This document shows positions 1-7,566 of a stretch of DNA of 32,640 bases, piece by piece. The position numbers and the translations under genes are program-made. Origin of the DNA: Proteiniphilum sp. (lineage in GTDB: Bacteria > Bacteroidota > Bacteroidia > Bacteroidales > Dysgonomonadaceae); contig JAHDQF010000044.1 in the NCBI GenBank assembly GCA_018433945.1, positions 1-32,640 on the forward strand, given 5' to 3'. Position 1 is the first letter of the stretch. Every line of letters starts with the position of its first letter. The notes beneath the pieces were generated by a model, which was not told where the DNA came from, made no database searches, and saw nothing but the letters and a program-made list of their open reading frames with translations.

Positions 1-2678
1 AGGTTGAGTACCGGTATGGTAGCCGGTTGTCCATAGAGAAGATCTCTTTCCGGGAAGATCTCCCGTTCATAGATCTCACGCACCCGGTGGTCGGAGAGTT
101 GATCCGGATCATTTCTGATGTGGGTGGGCGTCAGGGAGGAGTTCTTACGGGTGAAGATGCCATCGATGTGGTACCAGGATAGCAGTGCCCGGTTTTTTCC
201 GTTTTCAATCTGATTGGTGAGTGCTCCCTCCGGAAAGAGTGAGGTCGCACTGTTGTCGATGGGCGTGGCGGCAAGTGACCAGGCATAGGGATTGCGAAGG
301 TCGATCACAGAGGTCGTCGATTCGAAATCATCCAGATAGGAATACCCTCCTGCATGCTGACTGCTATAGTGACCCGGTATCATCTGTGCAAAAGCCAGCT
401 CTGCTGTGAGCTGTGAAGGTGCGGTAGCATTGGTGAAAGGGAGCAGGTTGAGCAGGTTTGTCAACGCAACCGATTCTCTTTTCCAACTCAGGTTGGATCC
501 CCACAGCAGGTTCCTGGTTGCCTCCTCACCAAAAGCGGTCTTCACGGTCAGCGGTTTCTCTGTATAATGCATCAGCGTGGCGCCCAGCGAAAGATCGCTG
601 GAGAGATTGTAGAGGAGGTTCACCCCCATCAGTGTCTTGCGTTGCATCTGTGAGAATGTCTGCTCCTCCAGGGTTACACTCAACGGCGTACCTGCATCCA
701 GTAGGGATTGATTTAAGATGGTGACGCTACCCGAGAGATAATCCACGGTGTAGTCGATCCCTTCCGTGAGGGTGATACCACCGGCGGTTACCTTCACCGA
801 TCCACGTGCCACGTTCATCGCATTGAGGCTGATCACAGCCTCCGATGCTGCCCGGTACTCACCGCTGATGCGATATTTATTCTTTTCAGCGAGTTGACGG
901 GCCACAGTCAGCGTGGAGTCATACAGCTCCTGAAAGAGATAGCGTGCGGCGACGGTTTCATTTTTTATCTTCTCCTTCAGGTGGGAACCGAACGGTTCGG
1001 TCACCGGGAAGATGATTCTGCCCTGCTGGGTATCAACCGTATATCCCTCCAGGAAATCGAAGATACCATCAGGGTAGGGGTCTTGCCGCTCATTTAACCT
1101 GTCGAGCTGCATCACCCGCAGGAGCAGCTCATCATCGATACCGCTACCGGGGAGATAGCTCAGATAGACGCCGGCAGAGTCACTCTGACGGGTGATCTCG
1201 AGACGGAAGTGATCTGCTTCAAGGTTGTAGGCACCATATCCCAGCGAGTAAATGTTTTTCATCATCAAATCCCACACAGGTGATGAGGGGGAGAGCGAGA
1301 CGGGTTTCAGCAGTTTCAGAAAAAGTGCATCCTGACTATTTTCCATGCCGATATCGGCTGAGAATTCACCCACCTGATAGACCTCTCCCCCATAGTTGTA
1401 CTCGAAAGCTACTGCCAGCACCTCGTCAGGTTGCAGCGGCATGTTCAGGGAGAGGTACCCCAGCTGGGGATGGTAGCTGTACTCAGAAGGCGAGAGCAGT
1501 CTGGCATTTTCCAGCTTTTCATAATCAGTGCCGCTCACCACATCTCCCGGTAACAGTGTCATCCCCTGACGGATGTCTCTAATCCCGGCATAGGTGGTGG
1601 TCAGTTCATCATAAAGCGTGTTGCCCCGGTTGTATGGAATCTCCTCCGCTCCCATTGGTTGCCATCTGGGGTTATGAATGGTGTGATGCTCTCCCAGATC
1701 GGCCAGCGCAACAATGTTCCTCACCTGACTGTAATCCCCCCGTCGGTTGGTAACCCACACCTCGATACGGGTGATTGAAATGGGTGATCCTACATAGGGC
1801 AGGCTGCTCATTGCATGGTTGTAGTTGTTGCGAAACCAATAGGCAAGGAAGAAGTGCCTGTTTTCTTCGTAGTTATCGGCACTGAATGAGAAGGGCGTGA
1901 TCTGTCTGCTGCCGCTGCTGTGAATGGTCTGCACCTCCGACTGCTGCCTGGAGAAGAGCGTGTTTACCTGCAGTTTCCCGAACTGCAGGTCTGCTTTGAT
2001 GCCGAACAGTGCAGCACCGCCATCAATCAGTGGATTGGAGGTGGTCATCTCTACATTACCCGCCTCGATGTTGCGGATGATCTGATCTTCATCCCCTTGG
2101 TATGCCAGTTTGAGCTCCTTGCTATGGTAGTCGAAAGTGGCTTCGGTGTCGTAGTTCACATTGAAATTGATCTTCTCCCCAACTGTTGCGTTCAGGTTGA
2201 GCTGTATCTGCTGGTCAAAATTGAATATGTTGCGCTTGCGTGCACGCAATGGGAGTGTGGGATTGTCTGTCACATCTCTTTTCAAGCCGGCAGAGATATC
2301 GAGTGATCCCTGGGTGGTGAGCTGCACACCTCCCGGTCCGAACAGCGTGGTGGGTGTTTTTTCTTGTCTCTGCAGTCCGGATATTGTAAAAGTGGGGTAG
2401 GACGGAGTGCTGCTGTCGGCATTTCCTCTGTTACGTTCCCTGAATTGGTCGACCTGCATCTTTCGCAGCCGATAGGCCAGGTACTCCTTTCGCGTCATGG
2501 TGATGGGAGTGTCAATCAGATGATCTCCAATCCTCCTCTCAAAAATGTAAAGTGCTGTGCCGGCATCGTACCGCACAACGGTATGGACTCCCACCTGTTG
2601 CTGTTGGGCCGTGAGAGGCTGCGTCCCGTTCATCACAAACAGAAACGCAAGCACAAGGAATAAATAAGATCTGTTCAA
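1..2678 (-). CDS. sprA: SprA/Sov, type IX secretion outer-membrane translocon (partial, C-terminal part outside window)
   Basis: SprA is the very large outer-membrane barrel of the Bacteroidota type IX secretion system; it exports gliding adhesins and proteases. About 892 codons of a protein that is usually about 2,400 residues are visible; the frame stays open to base 1. I translated stretches near residues 1-330, 550 and 870-892. They show characteristic SprA blocks such as ELKLAYQGDEDQIIRNIEAG, NRIEVWVTN-like (ITRIEVWVTNRR), RIIFPVTEPFGSHL and the stretch RNDPDQLSDHRVREIYEREI. No ATG precedes the signal peptide. The chosen TTG start gives MNRSYLFLVLAFLFVMNG followed by a Gln-rich cleavage region; a GTG at 2687 is an alternative. 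It lies 61 nt downstream of ruvA, the usual Bacteroidota order, so the two are probably cotranscribed. Confidence 0.93.
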   Translation of the reverse strand, partial: MNRSYLFLVLAFLFVMNGTQPLTAQQQQVGVHTVVRYDAGTALYIFERRIGDHLIDTPITMTRKEYLAYRLRKMQVDQFRERNRGNADSSTPSYPTFTISGLQRQEKTPTTLFGPGGVQLTTQGSLDISAGLKRDVTDNPTLPLRARKRNIFNFDQQIQLNLNATVGEKINFNVNYDTEATFDYHSKELKLAYQGDEDQIIRNIEAGNVEMTTSNPLIDGGAALFGIKADLQFGKLQVNTLFSRQQSEVQTIHSSGSRQITPFSFSADNYEENRHFFLAYWFRNNYNHAMSSLPYVGSPISITRIEVWVTNRRGDYSQVRNIVALADLGEHHTIHNPRWQPMGAEEIPYNRGNTLYDELTTTYAGIRDIRQGMTLLPGDVVSGTDYEKLENARLLSPSEYSYHPQLGYLSLNMPLQPDEVLAVAFEYNYGGEVYQVGEFSADIGMENSQDALFLKLLKPVSLSPSSPVWDLMMKNIYSLGYGAYNLEADHFRLEITRQSDSAGVYLSYLPGSGIDDELLLRVMQLDRLNERQDPYPDGIFDFLEGYTVDTQQGRIIFPVTEPFGSHLKEKIKNETVAARYLFQELYDSTLTVARQLAEKNKYRISGEYRAASEAVISLNAMNVARGSVKVTAGGITLTEGIDYTVDYLSGSVTILNQSLLDAGTPLSVTLEEQTFSQMQRKTLMGVNLLYNLSSDLSLGATLMHYTEKPLTVKTAFGEEATRNLLWGSNLSWKRESVALTNLLNLLPFTNATAPSQLTAELAFAQMIPGHYSSQHAGGYSYLDDFESTTSVIDLRNPYAWSLAATPIDNSATSLFPEGALTNQIENGKNRALLSWYHIDGIFTRKNSSLTPTHIRNDPDQLSDHRVREIYEREIFPERDLLYGQPATIPVLN

Positions 2679-2739
2679 AGAGCACACAGGCCTATACGAT
2701 TTTTGTAACCAAAAATGCGTATTACGTAACCTACAACTG

Positions 2740-3330
2740 TTAAAGTCTTTTCAATGCTTCCTTGATCAATCCTTCAACCGGCAGGGTAGGGTCTTCCCTG
2801 ATAATTTTGGCAATCACCTTTTGTGAGGCCGTTTGTACAAAGCCCAGCATGACCAGTGCCGAGACTGCGGCCTGACCGGTGGCGGTGAGGCCCTCTTTCA
2901 TGGGTGAGGATACTGGTCCGCTTTCGTCGCTGAAACGAATCTTATCTTTCAGATCCACAATGATTCGTTGGGCCGTTTTGCCTCCGATTCCTTTTACCGA
3001 CTGGAGCTGTGCGGCATCGCCGGAGGCGATCACGCTCTCCAACTCGCGTGAGCTCAGAGAGGAGAGAATCATCCTGGCCGTGCCGGGCCCCACGCCTGAG
3101 ACGCTGATCAGGTGTAGAAACAACTCCCGCTCATGCTTTTCTGCAAAACCGAACAACAGGTGGGCATCCTCACGGATCGACTCATAGACGTAGAGCCGGG
3201 TCTCTGTTTTGTCATTGATGGCGGCAAAAGTGTTGAGGGAGATATGCATTTGGTACCCGATGCCGTTGCACTCAATCGTCACAGCGGCGGGTGTCAGATC
3301 AGCTACCGCTCCTTTGATATAGTCTATCAT
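2740..3330 (-). CDS. ruvA: Holliday junction branch migration protein RuvA
   Basis: RuvA binds four-way DNA junctions as a tetramer and loads the RuvB motor for branch migration in recombination repair. At 196 aa it has the usual family length. An N-terminal OB-fold (about 1-62) is followed by two helix-hairpin-helix motifs, [15 protein letters not shown] (about 75-89) and [20 protein letters not shown] (about 109-128). A Ser/Pro/Gly-rich linker leads to the C-terminal RuvB-contact domain (about 150-196). A minus-strand promoter-like element lies about 195 nt upstream, leaving a long leader. sprA follows 61 nt downstream. Confidence 0.97.
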   Translation of the reverse strand: MIDYIKGAVADLTPAAVTIECNGIGYQMHISLNTFAAINDKTETRLYVYESIREDAHLLFGFAEKHERELFLHLISVSGVGPGTARMILSSLSSRELESVIASGDAAQLQSVKGIGGKTAQRIIVDLKDKIRFSDESGPVSSPMKEGLTATGQAAVSALVMLGFVQTASQKVIAKIIREDPTLPVEGLIKEALKRL

Positions 3331-3524
3331 TTTCTCTTAACAGTTGGTTGATTACGTAATACCATCATATAACGACCCAGTTGCCCTAAAAGTATATGTA
3401 AGGCATAAAAAGGAGCCCCCGGCATGTTCAGCCGGTGCACCATGCCTTTCTGTGCCTTTCTGTCAATGGGTGAAGGTGTCCCCTCGCCAGCTCTCCTTGA
3501 CCGGTTTCTGTTGCACGCTTGACA

Positions 3525-3555
3525 CAAAGATAGCGATAAAAACAATCCTGCACAA
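3525..3555 (-). promoter_or_regulatory. Predicted Bacteroidota promoter for ruvA-sprA
   Basis: On the minus strand TATCTTTG (3532 to 3525) matches the -7 consensus TAnnTTTG, and a TTG (3555-3553) sits 20 nt upstream as the -33 element. Transcription would start near 3518, giving ruvA a leader of about 190 nt. The leader contains a small CCGGC/GCCGG hairpin (3419-3435). Seen by consensus only. Confidence 0.5.
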
Positions 3556-3578
3556 TACCGCAAATTGAATCGTGATTG

Positions 3579-3610
3579 TTGCTCGCTGCACGATAAATTG
3601 TGTACTTTTG
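3579..3610 (+). promoter_or_regulatory. Predicted Bacteroidota promoter for the thioesterase gene
   Basis: TTG at 3579-3581 and TACTTTTG at 3603-3610 match the -33/-7 signature with 21 nt spacing. The predicted start near 3617 is only about 13 nt before the ATG at 3630, which supports that ATG over the in-frame TTG codon at 3600 that falls inside the promoter. It lies back to back with the ruvA promoter. Confidence 0.5.
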
Positions 3611-3629
3611 CAGATCAACAAGAGAAAGA

Positions 3630-4382
3630 ATGAGTGCAAAGAAAAGCTACCGTTACGAGATAGAGGCACAGGACATTGATTTCCGTCGCAAGGTATCGCT
3701 CAGCTCACTTACCAATTTTGTGCTGATCACTGCCGGCCGAAATGCCGAAGAGAATGGATTTGGTCTGCTGGAGTTGCAGAATTGCAATTTCACCTGGGTG
3801 CTCTCGCGTTTGGTGATCGACATGGAGCGGATGCCGGATGAGAACGATTCCCTTACCATTGATACCTGGATTGAGAAAATTGGCACCGCTTTCACCAACC
3901 GTAGCTTCCGGCTGTTTGGCGCTGCGGGTGAGGTGATAGGACATGCCGCCTCCTCCTGGGCGGTGATCGACATGGAAACACGGCGCAGTATATTGCTTGA
4001 CACGCTGCCGGGGATGCAACGTTTTGTGGTGGATGAGTCCACGCCCATTGGTGAGCCGGGACGCATCGATCATATCGAGGGAGAGGTCGCCAATCAGTTT
4101 CAGGTGAAATATAGTGACATCGATATCAACAGTCATGCCAACAGCCTTAATTATGTACAATGGCTCTCCGACTGCTTCTCACTGGATTATTACAGAGGGC
4201 ACCATATCCGTCGTTTCGAGATCAATTTTCTGAAAGAGATTATGTTTGGGGATAGCGGTCAGGTATACCGGCAGGAGAAAGCTGCCGGTGATCATTATTT
4301 TCAGATTGTGACGCGTGACAAAGGTGTTGCCTGCCGGGCGCGCATTCTCTTCGGGGAGCTGCCGCGTTTCTCCATTGCCTGA
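3630..4382 (+). CDS. Acyl-ACP thioesterase family protein (FatA/FatB-like)
   Basis: This enzyme family hydrolyses acyl-ACP to free fatty acid and ACP in the cytosol. The 250-residue protein has the two tandem hot-dog halves of acyl-ACP thioesterases (Acyl-ACP_TE, PF01643). The first half carries the substrate-groove strand NCNFTWVLSRLVIDMERMP (about 51-69). The second opens with QVKYSDIDINSHANSLNYVQ (about 158-177), which holds the D..N.H active-site residues of the family (D165, N167, H169). The start at 3630 was chosen over TTG 3600 because homology begins at MSAKKSYRYEIEAQDIDF and the upstream start overlaps the promoter. It converges on the lipoprotein gene with a 9 nt gap and no obvious terminator. 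The physiological acyl chain length cannot be read from sequence. Confidence 0.9.
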   Translation: MSAKKSYRYEIEAQDIDFRRKVSLSSLTNFVLITAGRNAEENGFGLLELQNCNFTWVLSRLVIDMERMPDENDSLTIDTWIEKIGTAFTNRSFRLFGAAGEVIGHAASSWAVIDMETRRSILLDTLPGMQRFVVDESTPIGEPGRIDHIEGEVANQFQVKYSDIDINSHANSLNYVQWLSDCFSLDYYRGHHIRRFEINFLKEIMFGDSGQVYRQEKAAGDHYFQIVTRDKGVACRARILFGELPRFSIA

Positions 4383-4391
4383 TTGCCTGCT

Positions 4392-4982
4392 CTATTTACC
4401 CCCGAAGTTGAAGATCACCGGTATGGGTGCCGGCACTTTCACCAGTGTTTTTCCGACGTAGAATTTGGGCCAAAGCTTCACCGACACCGATGTCTCATTG
4501 GGTGTGATGCCCAGGAAGCCACTCATCTCGCTGGTGACCCGCTCCTGCGAGTAACGGTTCATGAGGCTCTTCAGGTCTACGCTGATGGGTACCCCAATCA
4601 CCCTGGTCTCTCCCGGTTCAATTCGGACGGGGATATCCATCTTCCCCTCCACAAACTCCATCTCATTGATCTGGATGGCATAATCGAGTGCATCGAGAAA
4701 AGCAGCAGAGGTGTTAGGGTTGGTGACATCCATGTTGAGGGTCATGCTGAAAGGGATGGTCTGCATCCTGGAGCCACCCGAGAGAATGGTGGCGATGGTA
4801 GCCAGGTTGGAGAGCGAGATGCCGGAGGCATCACCCAAATTGAGTCCGGAGAGTTGTATGTTGTCGATCGACCGATAGCGGTATTCACTCTGGGATAGTT
4901 GATACGCTCCCCCAATCTTATTCATGATGTCACAACCAGTAAGGAGCATCATCACGCTGAGAATAAAAATTGTTTTCTTCAT
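4392..4982 (-). CDS. LEA14-like (late embryogenesis abundant type 2-like) lipoprotein
   Basis: A 196-residue predicted lipoprotein: MKKTIFILSVMMLLTGC ends in a lipobox with Cys17. The mature part resembles the LEA type-2/WHy beta-sandwich: alternating strands, NMDVTNPNTSAAFLDALDYA (about residues 100-120), then a strand describing a conserved Pro-rich P-V-R-I-E-P-G-E turn. The role is unknown; LEA14-like proteins are linked to stress tolerance in other organisms, but no function is shown here. The start at ATG 4982 was preferred because it creates the signal peptide; an in-frame start at 5051 would overlap the upstream gene and bury the signal. It lies 16 nt downstream of the DUF2027-Smr gene, probably in one operon. 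Confidence 0.72.
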   Translation of the reverse strand: MKKTIFILSVMMLLTGCDIMNKIGGAYQLSQSEYRYRSIDNIQLSGLNLGDASGISLSNLATIATILSGGSRMQTIPFSMTLNMDVTNPNTSAAFLDALDYAIQINEMEFVEGKMDIPVRIEPGETRVIGVPISVDLKSLMNRYSQERVTSEMSGFLGITPNETSVSVKLWPKFYVGKTLVKVPAPIPVIFNFGGK

Positions 4983-4998
4983 ATTTGTGATTGTTGTT

Positions 4999-6069
4999 TT
5001 ACTTGATGGTGACCATGGTCGCACCATAACCATATTCCTGGAAAGAGGCATCCTGTGAATAACAGGAGTGATACTTCTTTTTCAATTCATTCAGGATCGC
5101 TTTTTTCAGTACACCATCCCCCTTACCATGAATGAAGACGATTTTTTGGTTCTTGTTACGCAGGTTTTCAGACATCACCTCGTTGAATTTCTGGAGCTGG
5201 TAATCCAGTACATCGGCATTGCTCATCCCGGCTGTGGTATCCAGCAGCTGATCGATGTGAAGATCCACCTCTATGACCGCATTCTTTTCTCTCTTTTCGA
5301 TCCGTTGCATGCGGGGGCGTCTCTCAGGGGCCTCTTTCTCCCTGAGTGCTCTTTCAATCTCTCCTGCCGAGACCAGCAGCTCCCGTTCAGGCTGATCGCT
5401 GCGCATGATGTAATAGAGGAGTGCATCTTCATCGAAATAATCGTTCTCCCTGAAGCTGTGCAGCTTGAAGAACTTCACCGTGTCGATGCGCAGCTCTACC
5501 GAGCAGGGGTTCTTGAACCGGTAAGGTTTGTTGTGCTTGAAAGCGATGAACTGTACCGACACCTTCTCCAACTCGTTGAGCTGTTCCTTGCCGATCTCTT
5601 CGAGGAAGATCTTGGTATGGGGTTCCACGCTGCCACTGTAGCGGCTCCTCCAACTGTCGTTTTCACGGCTCATGTAGTTGAAGAAGAGCCAGTAGTTACT
5701 GTCGTTCACGAAATAGCACTCGTAACCGGTGGTGGAAAGATTCTTCACATCTATGGGGAGGAAAGCCAGACAGGAGGTGATTTTTTCACCTTCGCGTGTC
5801 TCCTCCGGAATCTCTGAGGCGGTGGCTTTCGCTTCCGGTTTTTCCTGTGGGGGTTGTTCCTTTGATGTAAGCTCATCGTCATCGGACAACTGCCCCAACT
5901 TGTCATTGCCTGCCGCCTCCACAACCACACACTCGGAGATGAGCACCGGCAGGTCGAAGCCATGCTCGTCCTCCACCATCGCCAGCTGTTTGTTTAGAAA
6001 GCCTTTGACGGTGCCACCCCCTACGGTGTTGAGAAACCGTACCCTGTCACCTACCGATAATTTGTTCAT
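4999..6069 (-). CDS. DUF2027 domain protein with C-terminal Smr domain
   Basis: A 356-residue protein. The N-terminus (VGDRVRFLNTVGGGTVKGFL) resembles a small beta-barrel seen in DUF2027 proteins; the middle (about 90-230) is the DUF2027 beta-rich region. A Glu/Lys-rich linker (about 60-95) is low complexity. The C-terminal Smr domain (about 265-356) has VIEVDLHIDQLLD and the loop FIHGKGDGVLKKAI (about 312-325). Smr domains in MutS2 and related proteins bind or nick DNA or RNA; nuclease activity here is inference. The DUF2027-Smr fusion is typical of Bacteroidales. Start ATG 6069 is divergent from queA. Confidence 0.88.
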   Translation of the reverse strand: MNKLSVGDRVRFLNTVGGGTVKGFLNKQLAMVEDEHGFDLPVLISECVVVEAAGNDKLGQLSDDDELTSKEQPPQEKPEAKATASEIPEETREGEKITSCLAFLPIDVKNLSTTGYECYFVNDSNYWLFFNYMSRENDSWRSRYSGSVEPHTKIFLEEIGKEQLNELEKVSVQFIAFKHNKPYRFKNPCSVELRIDTVKFFKLHSFRENDYFDEDALLYYIMRSDQPERELLVSAGEIERALREKEAPERRPRMQRIEKREKNAVIEVDLHIDQLLDTTAGMSNADVLDYQLQKFNEVMSENLRNKNQKIVFIHGKGDGVLKKAILNELKKKYHSCYSQDASFQEYGYGATMVTIK

Positions 6070-6140
6070 TCGTTTTGTCTTCTTGTTTCACTTTAGGCCA
6101 ATATTTTCCGCTCCGAAATACCTGATTGTGGCCTGTTATG

Positions 6141-6172
6141 TTTGTTCGCTGTTGCAAAGATGACTAATTTTG
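6141..6172 (+). promoter_or_regulatory. Predicted Bacteroidota promoter for queA
   Basis: TTTG (6141-6144), 20 nt, then TAATTTTG (6165-6172): a full match to both elements at near-ideal spacing. The predicted start is near 6179, leaving a leader of about 45 nt. No preQ1 riboswitch is apparent in that leader. Confidence 0.6.
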
Positions 6173-6224
6173 CAGAATAAATGCATCAATAAAACCGAAA
6201 AATTCTTTTTTGCGATCATAAAAA

Positions 6225-7469
6225 ATGAAAAAAGAGGAGATTGCCCGCCTACCCATATCCCGCTTCAATTACCATCTTCCAGAAGAACAGATAGCCAAGT
6301 ATCCACTCCCGCAACGGGATGCCTCCAGACTGTTGATCTATGATGAGGGGGCGATTGGATCGGCTCACTTCATCGATCTTCCCCAACAGCTTCCGGAGGG
6401 GAGCCTGTTGTTGTTCAACAATACCCGGGTGATCCATGCCCGTCTCCTCTTCTACAAACCGGGAGGTGCCCGGATAGAGATTTTTTGCCTCACACCCTCT
6501 CATCCTGCAGATTATGCGGTCAATTTCCAGCAACGTCAATCTTGCTCTTGGCACTGCATGACCGGCAATGCCAGGCGATGGAGAGAGGAATCTTTGGTGA
6601 TGAAAGTGCCGACCGATAAGGGGGAGGTGACACTACAAGCCGAAAGGGTAAGCCGCCAAGGCTCTGAATCGGAGATTCGTTTTAGCTGGGATGACGATCG
6701 CTTCACCTTCTCCGAGGTGCTGGAGGCTGCGGGACAACTCCCCATTCCTCCCTACCTGAACCGCCCCCCGGAAGTAGGGGATGAGGTTACCTACCAAACC
6801 GTTTACTCCCGCATCGAGGGATCGGTGGCAGCGCCCACAGCTGGTCTTCACTTCACACCACGGGTGATGGAAAAATTGCATGACAGGGGCGTAGAGATCG
6901 CAGAGGTGACACTACACGTAGGTGCCGGCACCTTTCGTCCGGTGAAGAGTGAGACCATCGCCGGTCACGAGATGCATACCGAGTTCATCTCGGTAGAGCG
7001 GGAGACCATTGAGCAGTTGCTTCATCATCAGGGAAAACTGATCGTGGTGGGTACCACCTCACTGCGGACCGTGGAGAGCCTCTATTATATTGGCAGGAAG
7101 CTGCAGGAGCAACCCAATCTGCAGCCTCACGAATTGACCGTGAGGCAGTGGGAGCCCTATGAGGAGGAGAAAGCAATCACTCCTGCCGATGCGTTGCAAA
7201 ACATCCTTCTCTACCTGGATCGGACGGGTGAGAAGCGCCTGATGGCTGACACACAGATCATCATCGTACCGGGTTACGACTTCCATTATCCCGATGCGCT
7301 CATGACCAACTTTCACCAGCCACAGAGCACCTTGTTGCTGCTGATTGCTGCCTTTGTGGGTGAGGATTGGAGGAAGATCTACGACTATGCTTTGCGGGAG
7401 GGGTATCGTTTCCTGAGTTATGGCGATAGCTCCCTGTTATGGAAAAAGATGAAAGAAGCCTGTAAATAG
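6225..7469 (+). CDS. queA: S-adenosylmethionine:tRNA ribosyltransferase-isomerase QueA
   Basis: QueA transfers and isomerises the ribosyl group of S-adenosylmethionine onto preQ1-modified tRNA to give epoxyqueuosine at wobble position 34. The 414-aa protein starts with the family signature RLPISRFNYHLPEEQIAKYP and contains the highly conserved GSVAAPTAGLHFT (about 202-214), TLHVGAGTFRPVKSE (about 228-242) and TNFHQPQSTLLLL (about 364-376). It is longer than the roughly 350-aa enterobacterial enzyme, as is common in Bacteroidota. It is monocistronic here, with its own promoter and a strong terminator directly after the stop codon. Confidence 0.97.
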   Translation: MKKEEIARLPISRFNYHLPEEQIAKYPLPQRDASRLLIYDEGAIGSAHFIDLPQQLPEGSLLLFNNTRVIHARLLFYKPGGARIEIFCLTPSHPADYAVNFQQRQSCSWHCMTGNARRWREESLVMKVPTDKGEVTLQAERVSRQGSESEIRFSWDDDRFTFSEVLEAAGQLPIPPYLNRPPEVGDEVTYQTVYSRIEGSVAAPTAGLHFTPRVMEKLHDRGVEIAEVTLHVGAGTFRPVKSETIAGHEMHTEFISVERETIEQLLHHQGKLIVVGTTSLRTVESLYYIGRKLQEQPNLQPHELTVRQWEPYEEEKAITPADALQNILLYLDRTGEKRLMADTQIIIVPGYDFHYPDALMTNFHQPQSTLLLLIAAFVGEDWRKIYDYALREGYRFLSYGDSSLLWKKMKEACK

Positions 7470-7475
7470 GTTAAA

Positions 7476-7512
7476 AATAGTGCTGAACCAAAGCGCTATT
7501 AGCCTTTTTTTT
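7476..7512 (+). terminator. Intrinsic terminator of queA
   Basis: A 9-bp stem (7476-7484 pairing with 7492-7500, one G-U wobble) with a 7-nt loop is followed after four bases by eight Ts (7505-7512). It begins 6 nt after the queA stop codon and separates queA from tamB. Confidence 0.85.
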
Positions 7513-7566
7513 GTATCATTGCATCAGAATTAAAATCAAATTTGGACCCTTGCTGATTCCGCTACA

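Noticed and set aside
221..2663. Several plus-strand open frames of 60-130 codons
   Set aside because: They lie antisense to the continuous sprA frame, whose translation shows strong SprA signatures throughout.
6173..6224. preQ1 riboswitch before queA
   Set aside because: The leader is only about 45 nt and AT-rich; no preQ1 aptamer stem and A-rich tail pattern can be drawn.
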